From assembly GCF_004016445.2 (NCBI RefSeq), contig NZ_SADT02000002.1:1054001-1118000 (forward strand): a stretch of 64,000 nucleotides of DNA, written 5' to 3'. Positions 32,252 through 41,009 of this stretch are shown piece by piece. A program made the position numbers and the translations under genes. Below the pieces are notes generated by a model that was given only the letters and a program-made list of their open reading frames with translations, searched no databases and was not told where the DNA came from. Source of the DNA: Mesorhizobium sp. M2E.F.Ca.ET.219.01.1.1 (GTDB lineage: Bacteria; Pseudomonadota; Alphaproteobacteria; Rhizobiales; Rhizobiaceae). How positions within the stretch are numbered: position 1 is the stretch's first letter; the number at the start of each line of letters is the position of its first letter.

Positions 32252-33217
32252 ATGGGACAAGTCGGATTTGATCAAGGGCGAGGCCAGCCTGACGCGGCTC
32301 TGGTCATGGCGGCGCGCTTTGGCGAGGCACATGGTTTCGGCCGTTTGTTCGAGCGCTATCGCCCGCAACTCCACGCGATCGCCCTGTCGATGCTGGGTTA
32401 CACCGGCGACGCCGAGGACGCGGTCCACGATACGTTCCTTACCGCCCTGGCGCGACTGGACGGCCTGCGTGATCCCGCAGCCGTCGGCGGCTGGCTGCAT
32501 TCGGTCCTCAGGAACCACTGCCTGATGGCGCTGCGCCGTCGCCGTCCCCGTGCCGGGCCGGCCGAAACCGAGCGTGCCTTTCGCGAACTCGCCGACGAGG
32601 AGCGCATCGAGAGCCGGATCGAAAGCCGCGACCTGCGCGACTGGGTGTGGGCGGCGCTTGCGCATCTGCCGGAAATGCAGCGCGCCACGGTGATGCTGCG
32701 CTATTTCGGCAGCTCGCCAGGCTATGAGCAGATTGCCGCCATTCTGGGCGTGCCGGTTGGCACCGTGCGCAGCCGGCTGTCCGACGCCAAGATCAGGCTT
32801 TCGGAGCTGCTGCTGGCATCGGCCGGTCTGCCCGACCGGGAACACCACAAGCTGGTGGCCGAGCGGCTGGCCTTTTACACCGAGGAATACCGCTCGCTCC
32901 AGCACGGCGGCAAGGAGAGGGTGCTTGCCCACTATGCGGAGGATCTCGACATTGCCTTTGCCGGCGGGCCGCGTGGCGTCGGGCGTCACCTCTTCGGTGA
33001 GGCCATCGACGAGGATGTCGGCGCCGGCGTTCGCCACAAGCCGGTGCGGGCGTTGGCCAGCGCCAACGTCACCGTGCTCGAGGGCGACTTCGTCAATCCG
33101 CCCGAGAATCCGTTCCATTGTCCGCCGAGCTTTGCCATCGTCCTGGTCCATGGCGAGCGCCAGGTGCGTGTGATGCGCGTCCACACCTCAGAACGGCCAC
33201 CGCGTCTAGAGGAATGA
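32252..33217 (+). CDS. ECF sigma factor with NTF2/SnoaL-like C-terminal domain
   Basis: 321 residues from ATG 32252 (AGGGGATAAGG upstream). Sigma-70 region 2 at about 25-90 (FERYRPQLHAIALSMLGYTGDAEDAVHDTFLTAL) and region 4 at about 130-185 (LPEMQRATVMLRYFGSSPGYEQIAAILGVPVGTVRSRLSDAK). Residues 205-320 form an NTF2/SnoaL-like extension, as in SigJ/ECF41-type factors that use the tail instead of an anti-sigma factor. The WLPEP and DGGGR signatures of ECF41 are not evident, so it may belong to a neighbouring group. An exported AhpD/CMD-like gene follows, the gene association usual for ECF41. Confidence 0.88.
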   Translation: MGQVGFDQGRGQPDAALVMAARFGEAHGFGRLFERYRPQLHAIALSMLGYTGDAEDAVHDTFLTALARLDGLRDPAAVGGWLHSVLRNHCLMALRRRRPRAGPAETERAFRELADEERIESRIESRDLRDWVWAALAHLPEMQRATVMLRYFGSSPGYEQIAAILGVPVGTVRSRLSDAKIRLSELLLASAGLPDREHHKLVAERLAFYTEEYRSLQHGGKERVLAHYAEDLDIAFAGGPRGVGRHLFGEAIDEDVGAGVRHKPVRALASANVTVLEGDFVNPPENPFHCPPSFAIVLVHGERQVRVMRVHTSERPPRLEE

Positions 33218-33227
33218 CATCTTCGTG

Positions 33228-33254
33228 AAGTTCGCCAGCAGGGCGAACTTTTCG
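33228..33254 (+). terminator. hairpin after sigma factor gene
   Basis: AAGTTCGCC (33228-33236), spacer AGCAG, GGCGAACTT (33242-33250), then TTCG. Perfect 9-bp arms ten bases after the stop codon; either a weak intrinsic terminator or an operator for the next gene. Confidence 0.5.
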
Positions 33255-33326
33255 ATGCGCCACGTCATCCTTTTTGGGTCACGCGGCCGGTTGCCGGCGC
33301 GTCAACCACAGCAAGGAGATATCCCG

Positions 33327-33776
33327 ATGTTTGCCTTTTCCGCAGTCAAATTGAGCCGCGCCGTCGTTCTCGGCTCGCTTGCCGTGCTCGCCACCCCGTT
33401 GCTCGCTCACGCCGACGACTATGATGCGACGCTGAAGGACATCCAGTCGACGATGGGCGGCGTGCCGAGCTTCGTCAAACAGTTCCCGAAAGCCGGTCTG
33501 CCCGGCGCCTGGGCCGAGGTCAAGGCCATCGAGCTCAGCGACAAGACGGCGCTGCCGCCGAAGGTGAAGTCGCTGATCTCGCTCGCGGTTGCGGCGCAGA
33601 TTCCCTGCAGCTACTGCATCTGGTCCGACACTCAGGACGCCAAGCGCGCCGGCGCCACCGACGAGGAAATCCAGGAGGCCGTAGCCATGGCGGCGCTGAC
33701 GCGCCACTGGAGCACCATCTTCAACGGCATGCAGGTCGACTTCGAGACCTTCAAGAAGGAGATGGGCGGGCAGTAG
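33327..33776 (+). CDS. exported AhpD/carboxymuconolactone-decarboxylase-like protein
   Basis: 149 residues from ATG 33327 (AAGGAGATATCCC upstream). Signal peptide 1-28 (AVVLGSLAVLATPLLAHA), unusual because this family is normally cytosolic. The CMD/AhpD core is present with the redox pair Cys94-SY-Cys97 and the AKRAGATDEEIQEAVAMAAL helix, but the histidine of the C-x2-C-x3-H motif is Asp101. It lies behind the SnoaL-tailed sigma factor, matching the known pairing of such sigma factors with CMD-type genes; likely its target. Confidence 0.85.
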   Translation: MFAFSAVKLSRAVVLGSLAVLATPLLAHADDYDATLKDIQSTMGGVPSFVKQFPKAGLPGAWAEVKAIELSDKTALPPKVKSLISLAVAAQIPCSYCIWSDTQDAKRAGATDEEIQEAVAMAALTRHWSTIFNGMQVDFETFKKEMGGQ

Positions 33777-33864
33777 GGCAGTAAGGGAGCAGGGCAGTAG
33801 GGAAAATCCGCGGACGGCCGATCCCTACAGCCCATTGCCTGACCTGACCAGGGAGGAACCGCAG

Positions 33865-35250
33865 ATGAACGCCACACTTGCCACCGACACCACCTTCCTC
33901 ACCGCGACCCAATTGGCGGCGGCGATCCGCGAGCGGCGGGTCAGCGCGGCCGAAGCGATGGAGGCGCAGTTGGAACGGATCGCCGCCGTCAACCCGCTGC
34001 TCAACGCCATCGTCACCCTCGACGAAAAAGCTGCACGCGACGGCGCGAGGGCGGCCGATGAAGCCATTGCGCGCGGCGAGGCGGTCGGGCCGCTGCACGG
34101 CGTGCCGGTCACACTGAAGGACGGTCACGCCACGGCCGGCATGCGCACCACGATCGGGCTGACGGCCTGGACCGACTACATTCCGACCGCCGACAGCACC
34201 GTCGCGGCCAGGCTGCGCAAGGCCGGTGCGATCATCATAGGCAAGACCAACGTGCCGCCGCGGCTGCGCGACCTGCAGACCTCCAACCCTATCTTCGGCC
34301 GTACCAGCAATCCCTGGGACGTCAGCCGCACGCCGGGCGGCTCCAGCGGCGGCGCAGCCGCGGCGGTTGCCGCCGGGCTCGCGCCGCTTGATATCGGCAG
34401 CGACGCCGGCGGCTCAGTCCGCGTGCCGGCGCACCTATGCGGCGTTTATGGCTTCAAGCCGACCCAGTCCTCGGTGCCCACCACCGGCAGCTATGCCGAT
34501 CCACCCGACATGCCGCGCAGCTTCCGGTTGCTGTTCGACATCGGGCCACTGGCGCGCGGCGTCGACGATCTCATCCTCGCCCACCGCATCATCGCCGGCG
34601 CTGACGGCCTCGATACCGAAGTGCCGCCCATGGCGACGGACGAGGAGCCGGAACCGCAGCTGGACCGGCTGCGCGTCGCCTTCGCGCCGGAATTCCCCGG
34701 CGTGCCGACCGCTCGCGATATTGCCGAGGCGATCGCCGGCTTTGCAGGCGCGATCGACATCGGTGGCGCGCGGGTCGGTCAGGTTCTGCCGCCGCACGAT
34801 TTCGCCGCCGAGCGGGCATTGTTTTCGGATTTCATCACCTGGTTTTCACAGGCCTTCCAGGCACCAAGGGAAAATTCTCCAACGTTGTCGGCCTATCTCG
34901 AGGCGCTCAACCAGCGCGACGAATTCATCCATGCGTGGGAGCGCTTTTTTGACGACTGGGACGTGCTGGTCTGTCCAGCGATGATGTGCACCGCCTTCCG
35001 TCACCAGGAAACGGGGATGCCGATTCCGGTCGACGGTGTCGAGACGTCCTATTGGAGCGCGCTCAGCCACGCCTGCCGCTTCAATCTGACGGGTCATCCG
35101 GCCGTCGTTATTCCGATAGGCGTCGACCGCGAAGGCCTGCCGATCGGCGCCCAGCTCGTCGGCCGCCGCCATTCGGACATGAAGCTGCTGGCAATTGCCA
35201 AGGCGCTGGCCCGCCTGACCGAGGGCTTCGTCAGGCCGCCGGGATTGTGA
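33865..35250 (+). CDS. amidase signature family hydrolase
   Basis: 461 residues from ATG 33865 (GGGAGGAACC upstream). Amidase signature enzyme with triad Lys85 (VTLKDG), cis-Ser160 (TPGGSSGG) and nucleophile Ser184 (SDAGGS). The two serines are 24 residues apart as in FAAH. The family hydrolyses amides of many kinds; no substrate hint from the neighbours. Soluble. Confidence 0.92.
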   Translation: MNATLATDTTFLTATQLAAAIRERRVSAAEAMEAQLERIAAVNPLLNAIVTLDEKAARDGARAADEAIARGEAVGPLHGVPVTLKDGHATAGMRTTIGLTAWTDYIPTADSTVAARLRKAGAIIIGKTNVPPRLRDLQTSNPIFGRTSNPWDVSRTPGGSSGGAAAAVAAGLAPLDIGSDAGGSVRVPAHLCGVYGFKPTQSSVPTTGSYADPPDMPRSFRLLFDIGPLARGVDDLILAHRIIAGADGLDTEVPPMATDEEPEPQLDRLRVAFAPEFPGVPTARDIAEAIAGFAGAIDIGGARVGQVLPPHDFAAERALFSDFITWFSQAFQAPRENSPTLSAYLEALNQRDEFIHAWERFFDDWDVLVCPAMMCTAFRHQETGMPIPVDGVETSYWSALSHACRFNLTGHPAVVIPIGVDREGLPIGAQLVGRRHSDMKLLAIAKALARLTEGFVRPPGL

Positions 35251-35301
35251 TCGCGCCGCGCCTCGCATCAAGCATGGTAAAACGGCTCGTCGCGCGGCCA
35301 A

Positions 35302-36087
35302 TCACACATGCACGTCGCCGAAGGACAGCTCGCCGTCATCGGCGCGGATGAGGAAGGCGGCGGCCAGCAGCGCGAGATAGCAGGCGGCCACGCCGCACAC
35401 GACGACGCCGCCGGGGATCGGCCCGAGCGTCGCCACCCGGAACGTGTCGACCAGCGAGGCGCCGAAGCCGATGGGCGAGCCTTCGCGCGACAGGCTCGGC
35501 GTGGTGATCTTGAGGATCCAGGCAAGCAGCAGGATCGTGTACATGAAGATGTAGTTGCGGCGCAGCCGGCGGATCAGCGCCGCGCGCTGCGTGATCAGGA
35601 AACGCGGCGAGCGCAGGCCTTCGCCCAGGATGGCCAGCCAGTTGGATGCGTAATCCGGCTGCGGCGAAAAGATCTGCGCGAAATAGTAGCGTTCGAACTG
35701 CCGCACACGGGCGCGGTAGACGTCGAAGAAGCGGTAGCGCCGCGCCTCGATCCACAAAAGCAGCGTGATCAGGAGCATGGCGAACAAAAGCACGCCGTGA
35801 TGCGCGCTGGGCGTCGACAGCGACACCGACAGCATCGCCGCCACCACGGTGATCGCCCAGTTGCTGGTGCGGTCGAGCCGGTCGCGCCAGCCGGCCATGC
35901 GCGCGATCTCGGCCCGGTGGAAATGCGACAGCGTCGAGGTGAATTCGGGAGAGCTGAGCTTCAGCGCCAGCGTGTCGGACGCCCGCGGCGGCGCTGCCTT
36001 TTCTGTTGATGTTGCCGGCGCGTTCGCCTCGATGGATTTCGGGGCCCTGGCCGCGTCGGTGGATCTTGCGGCCTTCGTCTGGGACAT
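35302..36087 (-). CDS. DUF2270 membrane protein
   Basis: 261 residues from ATG 36087. A long polar N-terminus (1-45, Ala/Thr/Lys-rich) precedes the DUF2270 domain: FHRAEIARMAGWRDRLDRTSNWAI, two membrane helices (AITVVAAMLSVSLS and GVLLFAMLLITLLLWIE), the RRYRFFDVYRARVRQFE block, and two further helices towards the C-terminus. Inner-membrane protein of unknown role. It stands alone between palindromic hairpins. Confidence 0.85.
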   Translation of the reverse strand: MSQTKAARSTDAARAPKSIEANAPATSTEKAAPPRASDTLALKLSSPEFTSTLSHFHRAEIARMAGWRDRLDRTSNWAITVVAAMLSVSLSTPSAHHGVLLFAMLLITLLLWIEARRYRFFDVYRARVRQFERYYFAQIFSPQPDYASNWLAILGEGLRSPRFLITQRAALIRRLRRNYIFMYTILLLAWILKITTPSLSREGSPIGFGASLVDTFRVATLGPIPGGVVVCGVAACYLALLAAAFLIRADDGELSFGDVHV

Positions 36088-36139
36088 AGTGCCATGCGCC
36101 TCCCGCCGCCATGGCCGGCCGATCCCTATTTTAAGAACA

Positions 36140-36178
36140 GGCCGGCCACACCCCATATAGCACAACGTGTGGCCGGCC
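36140..36178. terminator. strong hairpin between minus-strand genes
   Basis: GGCCGGCCACA (36140-36150) with TGTGGCCGGCC (36168-36178): 11-bp perfect stem, 17-base loop. On the minus strand it follows the 36210-36416 gene and is trailed by TGTTCTTAAAAT, a moderate T-rich tail. Confidence 0.5.
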
Positions 36179-36209
36179 CAAAATGTTCCCGCCTTTTCAG
36201 GCGGATAAG

Positions 36210-36416
36210 TCAGGATGCAAGCGGTGGAACGCCGCCATTCGCGCGCCGCTGAAAGGGCAGCACGTCGGCCATCGGCCTGGCATGCTGGGCCGCCGCCACC
36301 GCGTCGATCACAAGGTCGAGTGCCTGAAGCGCCGCGCGGCTCGTTTCATCGTCGCCACGCAGGTAATGGCATGCCCGGTCGAGGTGCAGGTGGGCGGCGG
36401 CAAAGTCGCTTTTCAT
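36210..36416 (-). CDS. small hypothetical protein
   Basis: 68 residues from ATG 36416 with AAGGAGAAG at ideal spacing; the frame opens much further upstream through repeat R2 but that is not coding. Helical, His/Asp-rich start (KSDFAAAHLHLDRACHYLRGDDETSRAALQALDLVIDAVAAAQ). Rhizobial small proteins of this type are conserved without known function. Confidence 0.65.
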   Translation of the reverse strand: MKSDFAAAHLHLDRACHYLRGDDETSRAALQALDLVIDAVAAAQHARPMADVLPFQRRANGGVPPLAS

Positions 36417-36520
36417 TAGCTTCTCCTTATTGCCCCGCCTTGGCGGCCAACATCGTCGAGTCGCTTTACCGGGAAGCAAAGATCGGTAGTGGCATTTGAT
36501 TAGAATTGTAGGGAGCTTTT

Positions 36521-36689
36521 CCTCGCCCCCGCAGAGCGGGGGAGAGGTGTCCGCGAAGCGGACGGAGAGGGGGCTTCGTAGAGCGAAAGTCTTCCTCTTC
36601 GAGACACTTTCGCCAATCGGTTCGGCGCTCCCCCTCTCCGTCTCGGCTTCGCCGAGCCACCTCTCCCCCATTTCATGGGGGCGAGGAAC
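36521..36689. repeat. long palindromic repeat R2, copy 3 with insert
   Basis: CCTCGCCCCCGCAGAG...GGGGGCGAGGAAC; 169 bases, about 40 longer than the other copies because of an extra central segment with its own hairpin (CGAAAGT...ACTTTCG). It fills most of the 344-base gap 36417-36760. Confidence 0.8.
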
Positions 36690-36760
36690 GGCTGGCATGG
36701 GCCCGTGCAACCGATCCTCCCGCCAGACCGTTATGCCGAAGCGAGGAATGAGGGGGCATC

Positions 36761-39064
36761 TTGTCCAACATACTCAATCGGCGCCGGCCGCCGTCGGTTT
36801 GGATTGCGCTTGCAGCGGTGGCGCTCGCCTTGATGCCCGCCGTCGCCTTCGCCGCCGAGAAGACCGGCATGTCCTCGGAAGGCGTTTTCGTCGCCGAGCT
36901 GATCCTGCTCCTGGTTGTCGGCCGCGGCATCGGCGAGGTGCTGGAAGCGCTGGGACAGCCGGCGGTGATGGGGCAGCTGATCGGCGGCATCCTGCTCGGG
37001 CCTTCGCTGCTCGGCTGGGTCTGGCCGGCGGCCGAGCGGCTGATCTTCGCCGGCGACCCGTCGCAGAAATCGATGATCAACGCCATCGCCCAGCTCGGCG
37101 TTCTGATGCTGCTTCTGCTCACCGGCATGGAGACGGATCTAAGGCTCGTGCGCCGTGTCGGCCGCGCCTGCTTTTCCATTTCGGCGGCCGGCGTCGCCGC
37201 GCCCTTCGCGCTCGGTTTCATCGCCGCGCAGTTCATGCCCGACACGCTGCTTGCCGCCGGCGGCGAGCGCATCGTCGCCGGGCTGTTCCTCGGCACCGCG
37301 CTCTCCATCTCCTCGGTCAAGATCGTCGCCATGGTGGTGCGCGACATGAACTTCATGCGCCGCGACCTCGGCCAGATCATCGTCTCCTCGGCCATCATCG
37401 AGGACACGATCGGCTGGGTGGTCGTCGCCATCACCATCGGCATTGCCACCAAGGGGCGGATCGAGATCGCCAACCTGACCTTCACCATCGCCGGCGTCGC
37501 CCTCTTCATGGCGTTTTCCTTCACGGTGGGCCGCCGCATCGTCTTCGACGCCATCCGCTGGACCAACGACACCTTCCGCTCGGAATATGCGGTGGTCACC
37601 GTCATCCTCGCCATCATGGGCGTGATGGCCCTGATTACCGATCTGATCGGCGTGCACACCGTGCTCGGCGCTTTCGTCGCCGGCATATTGGTGGGTGAAT
37701 CGCCGATCCTGTCGCGCCATATCGAAGGGCAGTTGCGCGGTGTCATCACGGCTCTTTTCATGCCGGTGTTCTTCGGCGTCGCCGGACTGTCGGCCGATCT
37801 CACTGTGCTGGTCGATCCGCAACTGGCGCTGCTCACCGTGGCTCTGGTGGTGATCGCCTCGATCGGCAAGTTCGGCGGTGCCTTCATCGGCGCCGAGGTG
37901 GCGGGCATGAGCCGCGCCGAAGGCATCGCTGTTGGCTGCGGCATGAACGCGCGTGGCTCGACGGAGGTCATCGTCGCCTCGATCGGCCTGTCGATGGGCG
38001 TGCTGTCGCACACGCTTTTCACCATGATCCTCACCATGGCCGTCGTCACCACGCTGGCCATGCCGCCCACATTGCGCTGGGCGCTGCGTCGCCTGCCGAT
38101 CGGGGACAACGAGAAGAAGCGCCTGGAGCGCGAGGAAATCGATCAGCGCGGCTTCGTCGCCAATCTGGAGCGGCTTCTGGTGGTGGTCGACGAGGGCGTC
38201 GTCGGTCGCTTCGCCGCCTATCTCGCCGGGGTCATCGGCGCCGGCAAGCCGACGACGGTGCTGCATTCCAGCGGCGAGACCGATGCCGAGCCGGCCGAGG
38301 GCCTGCATCTGGAGGAAATCGAGAAGGGCGCGGAGGACAGCCGCGAGGCGGCCAAGGAGGGCGACGAGGAGCCGGTGCGCGAAGCGCCTGTCACCCGCCG
38401 CCAGCATGAGGAGCTTTCGGCTGAGGCGGTCGCCAGGGAGGCGCGCAAGGGCTACGGCATGCTGCTTGTCGGCCTCGGCCGCGCCGTCACCGCCAAGGGC
38501 GGCTTCTCGCACCGGTTGAACGAAGTCGCCGGCGCCTTCGACGGGCCGCTTTGCCTGGTGCTGAAGCCGGCGAGCGCCGGCCGCCAGATGCCGAAACTCG
38601 GTCCCGGATCGGGCAAGATACTGGTGCCGGTCAACGGCACGGCGGTTGCCCGCCGCGGCGCCGAGCTGGCGCTCGCGATAGCTGCCGTCACCGGCGCGCC
38701 GGTCAAGATGCTCTATGTCGCGCGCACCGGCCGAGAGGAGCCGCGCGACACCGTCTCGCATCGTCGCCGGGAAGCGGTGCTGAAGGACATCGTCACACTT
38801 GCCGACCGCTACGGGGTCGAGATCGAGACCGCCATCCGCTCCAGGGCCGCGGCCGCCGACGCCATCGCCCGCCAGGCTGGCCGCAACGTGTCCTTGATCG
38901 TCATGGGTGTGGCGCGGCGCCAGGGCGAGGAGCTCATCTTCGGCGAGACGACGACGGCCGTCCTGCGGCGCAGCCCATGCCCGGTGATGCTGATCTCCGA
39001 CGAGCGGGTGCAACGCGACGAGAGCGAGCGCGAGGCGGTGCGTTCGGGGGCGGGGACCGGGTGA
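36761..39064 (+). CDS. CPA2 cation:proton antiporter with C-terminal USP domain
   Basis: 767 residues from TTG 36761 (GAGGGGG upstream); no ATG gives a better fit. A signal-like first helix (VWIALAAVALALMPAVAF), then a KefB/CPA2 Na+/H+ exchanger domain (about 45-440) with GQPAVMGQLIGGILLGPSLLG and the GAFVAGILVGESP block, and the GCGMNARGSTEVIVASIG helix. Residues about 455-590 are a charged cytosolic linker; about 620-755 a universal stress protein domain (GKILVPVNGTAVARRGAELALAIAA ... LIVMGVARR). No KefC-type Rossmann (RCK) domain, so gating is probably through the USP domain. Confidence 0.9.
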   Translation: MSNILNRRRPPSVWIALAAVALALMPAVAFAAEKTGMSSEGVFVAELILLLVVGRGIGEVLEALGQPAVMGQLIGGILLGPSLLGWVWPAAERLIFAGDPSQKSMINAIAQLGVLMLLLLTGMETDLRLVRRVGRACFSISAAGVAAPFALGFIAAQFMPDTLLAAGGERIVAGLFLGTALSISSVKIVAMVVRDMNFMRRDLGQIIVSSAIIEDTIGWVVVAITIGIATKGRIEIANLTFTIAGVALFMAFSFTVGRRIVFDAIRWTNDTFRSEYAVVTVILAIMGVMALITDLIGVHTVLGAFVAGILVGESPILSRHIEGQLRGVITALFMPVFFGVAGLSADLTVLVDPQLALLTVALVVIASIGKFGGAFIGAEVAGMSRAEGIAVGCGMNARGSTEVIVASIGLSMGVLSHTLFTMILTMAVVTTLAMPPTLRWALRRLPIGDNEKKRLEREEIDQRGFVANLERLLVVVDEGVVGRFAAYLAGVIGAGKPTTVLHSSGETDAEPAEGLHLEEIEKGAEDSREAAKEGDEEPVREAPVTRRQHEELSAEAVAREARKGYGMLLVGLGRAVTAKGGFSHRLNEVAGAFDGPLCLVLKPASAGRQMPKLGPGSGKILVPVNGTAVARRGAELALAIAAVTGAPVKMLYVARTGREEPRDTVSHRRREAVLKDIVTLADRYGVEIETAIRSRAAAADAIARQAGRNVSLIVMGVARRQGEELIFGETTTAVLRRSPCPVMLISDERVQRDESEREAVRSGAGTG

Positions 39065-39122
39065 AGGGAGAGCCTCGCTTCAAAGTGGGCCCGGACCAGT
39101 TATCTTGCGCAAGGAGGCGCCG

Positions 39123-39686
39123 ATGGGCTTCAGCACAAAACCTCTCGACATGACAACCTGGCCGGATTTTGCCGCGCTGGTCGAGCGGCATAATGGCGTT
39201 TGGGGCGGCTGCTGGTGCATGGCCTTCCACGCCAAGGCCGCAGGCGCGGCGGGCAACCGCGACGCAAAGGAGGCGCGGGTGCGCGACGGCAGCGCGCATG
39301 CCGCGCTTGTCTTCGATGGTTCGGCCTGCGTCGGCTGGTGCCAGTTCGGCTCGACCGGCGAATTGCCGCGTATCAAGCACCGGCGCGCATATGAGGAAGG
39401 GCTGACGGCGTTGCCCGACTGGCGCATCACCTGCTTCTTCATCGACAAAGGACGCCGCGGCGAGGGTGTGGCGGCCGCAGCCCTCGGGGGCGCATTGGCC
39501 GAGATCGCCCGCCTCGGCGGCGGCAGGGTGGAGAGCTATCCCGAGGACACCTCAGGCCGCAAGGTCGCCGGCGCCTTCCTGCATAACGGCACGCTGGCGA
39601 TGTTCGAGCGCCAAGGTTTCAGCCGCAACCGCCAGATCGGCAAGCACCACTGGGTGGTTGAGAAGTGGGTAGCGGCCCGGGGCTGA
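39123..39686 (+). CDS. GNAT family N-acetyltransferase
   Basis: 187 residues from ATG 39123 (AAGGAGGCGCC upstream). GNAT-like fold: after GGCWCMAFH and a VGWCQFGSTGELPRIKHRR strand, the acetyl-CoA loop is FIDKGRRGEGVAAAALGGALAEIA (R-R-G-E-G-V-A in place of the Q/R-x-x-G-x-A consensus), followed by YPEDTSGRKV and GFSRNRQIGKHHWVVEK. Substrate unknown. Lies 58 bases after the antiporter. Confidence 0.85.
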   Translation: MGFSTKPLDMTTWPDFAALVERHNGVWGGCWCMAFHAKAAGAAGNRDAKEARVRDGSAHAALVFDGSACVGWCQFGSTGELPRIKHRRAYEEGLTALPDWRITCFFIDKGRRGEGVAAAALGGALAEIARLGGGRVESYPEDTSGRKVAGAFLHNGTLAMFERQGFSRNRQIGKHHWVVEKWVAARG

Positions 39687-39749
39687 AGCATATATATGAG
39701 TATTTACTAATATATATTGGGAAGGAACGATCAGAACGGGAGAACGACG

Positions 39750-40046
39750 ATGGCCGCCTATCTGATTGCCGATGTCGATATCACCGACATGGCCATGTTC
39801 GACGAGTACAGACGCGAAGTCCCGGCGACCGAGGCCCGCTATGGCGGGCGCTATCTCGCGCGGGGCGGCGCGACGCGGGTGCTTGAAGGCGACTGGGAGC
39901 CGCACCGCCTGGTCATAATCGAGTTTCCCGACATGGCTGCGATCACCGCGTGGTACGACTCACCGGAGTATGAGAGGCTGAAGCAAATCCGTTTCCGCTG
40001 CGCCCACACACGCATCATCGCCTTGGAAGGGGTGGCGCCCGCCTGA
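39750..40046 (+). CDS. DUF1330 domain protein
   Basis: 98 residues from ATG 39750 (CGGGAGAACGACG). Dimeric ferredoxin-like DUF1330 fold: AYLIADVDITDMAMFDEYRREVP, GGRYLARGG, EGDWEPHRLVIIEFPDMAAITAWYDSPEYERLKQIR. Small cytosolic protein, function unknown. Preceded by an AT-rich promoter region with an AGTA-TT-TACT palindrome. Confidence 0.92.
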   Translation: MAAYLIADVDITDMAMFDEYRREVPATEARYGGRYLARGGATRVLEGDWEPHRLVIIEFPDMAAITAWYDSPEYERLKQIRFRCAHTRIIALEGVAPA

Positions 40047-40070
40047 CGGTCCAAGCCTGACGGCTGCGGT

Positions 40071-40703
40071 TCACTTGCCTTCGAAAAACGCGTGGATCGT
40101 GGCGTCGAGTTTCTCGATGAGCTCGCTGTTGCGGGTGCTGCCGGCCCAGATCAGCGCGTTGAGCCGCATGTCCTTGTTGAGGAAGTTCACCTTCCTGGTC
40201 TCAAGCAGATACTGCGCAACCGCGAAGTGCCGCCCTTTGATGGCTTCGATGAGGGCGCTGTTTCGCCCTGTCTTGTCGGCCGCATTGACGTCCGCGCCAT
40301 GCTCGACCAGCAGCGTGACGGCATCGAGATGCCCGTTCCTTGCCGCTTCGATCAACGCCGTGCGGCCATAGTAATCGGCGCGCGCGTCGATATCGATCTG
40401 AGGGTGTCGCACCAGCGCCTGGATGCAGTCGTAGTGACCCTTGGCCGCGGCAAGGCTCAAGGGCGTGCTCTTCCATTTGTTCCTGGAATTGACGTCGATC
40501 GTCGGCTCGGCGATCAGCGCCTCGAGCGCGGCCAGGTGGCCATTGTGGGCGGCAAGATGCAGCGCCGTCCAGCCGCCTTCGTCGGTCTGGTTGATGTCCG
40601 CCCCCGTCGCGAGTTCGGCACGTACGGACGCGGCGTCGCCTTTCTCGGCTGCGGTCAGCAGGTTGGACCAATTTCTGGCGTCTTCGGCTTCCAAGCTTGC
40701 CAT
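40071..40703 (-). CDS. ankyrin repeat protein
   Basis: 210 residues from ATG 40703 (AGGAGC upstream; a GTG directly before it is also possible). At least five ankyrin repeats between about 15 and 185, for example DEGGWTALHLAAHNGHLAALEAL, KWKSTPLSLAAAKGHYDCIQAL, YYGRTALIEAARNGHLDAVTLLVEHGADVNAAD. No signal peptide, so probably a cytosolic protein-binding scaffold. Convergent with the DUF1330 gene. Confidence 0.92.
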   Translation of the reverse strand: MASLEAEDARNWSNLLTAAEKGDAASVRAELATGADINQTDEGGWTALHLAAHNGHLAALEALIAEPTIDVNSRNKWKSTPLSLAAAKGHYDCIQALVRHPQIDIDARADYYGRTALIEAARNGHLDAVTLLVEHGADVNAADKTGRNSALIEAIKGRHFAVAQYLLETRKVNFLNKDMRLNALIWAGSTRNSELIEKLDATIHAFFEGK

Positions 40704-40871
40704 CACCGCAATGCTCCTGGACGATGGATCGCGCCGGCGCGCGGCCAGCCTGACTTGCGAAGCGTTTCACACTCGCCGGCATCGGGCAACGAATTTCGCA
40801 TTCGATGAAGCGTAGCGAGATGCGGCCGGGGCGGAAGAAGCGCTATTCGCCGGCATCTCAAGGCTTGGCTT

Positions 40872-40999
40872 CCTCGCCCCGCCAAAGGCGGGAGAGAGGT
40901 GTCCGCGAAGCGGACGGAGAGGGGGTCTTCGTAGGGCGCTCCCCTCTCCGTCTCGGCTTCGCCGAGCCACCTCTCCCCCATTTCATGGGGGCGAGGAAC
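40872..40999. repeat. long palindromic repeat R2, copy 4
   Basis: CCTCGCCCCGCC...ATGGGGGCGAGGAAC, 128 bases, next to the 3' end of the MFS gene. Confidence 0.85.
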
Positions 41000-41009
41000 C
41001 AGGTTTCTC

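Noticed and set aside
32252-33217. Firm ECF41 assignment
   Set aside because: Gene context fits, but the WLPEP and DGGGR signatures of the C-terminal domain were not found, so only the broader description is given.
37139-39013. 624-codon minus-strand frame opposite the antiporter
   Set aside because: Shadow of low-complexity Asp/His/Arg composition; the plus strand is a clear CPA2 antiporter.
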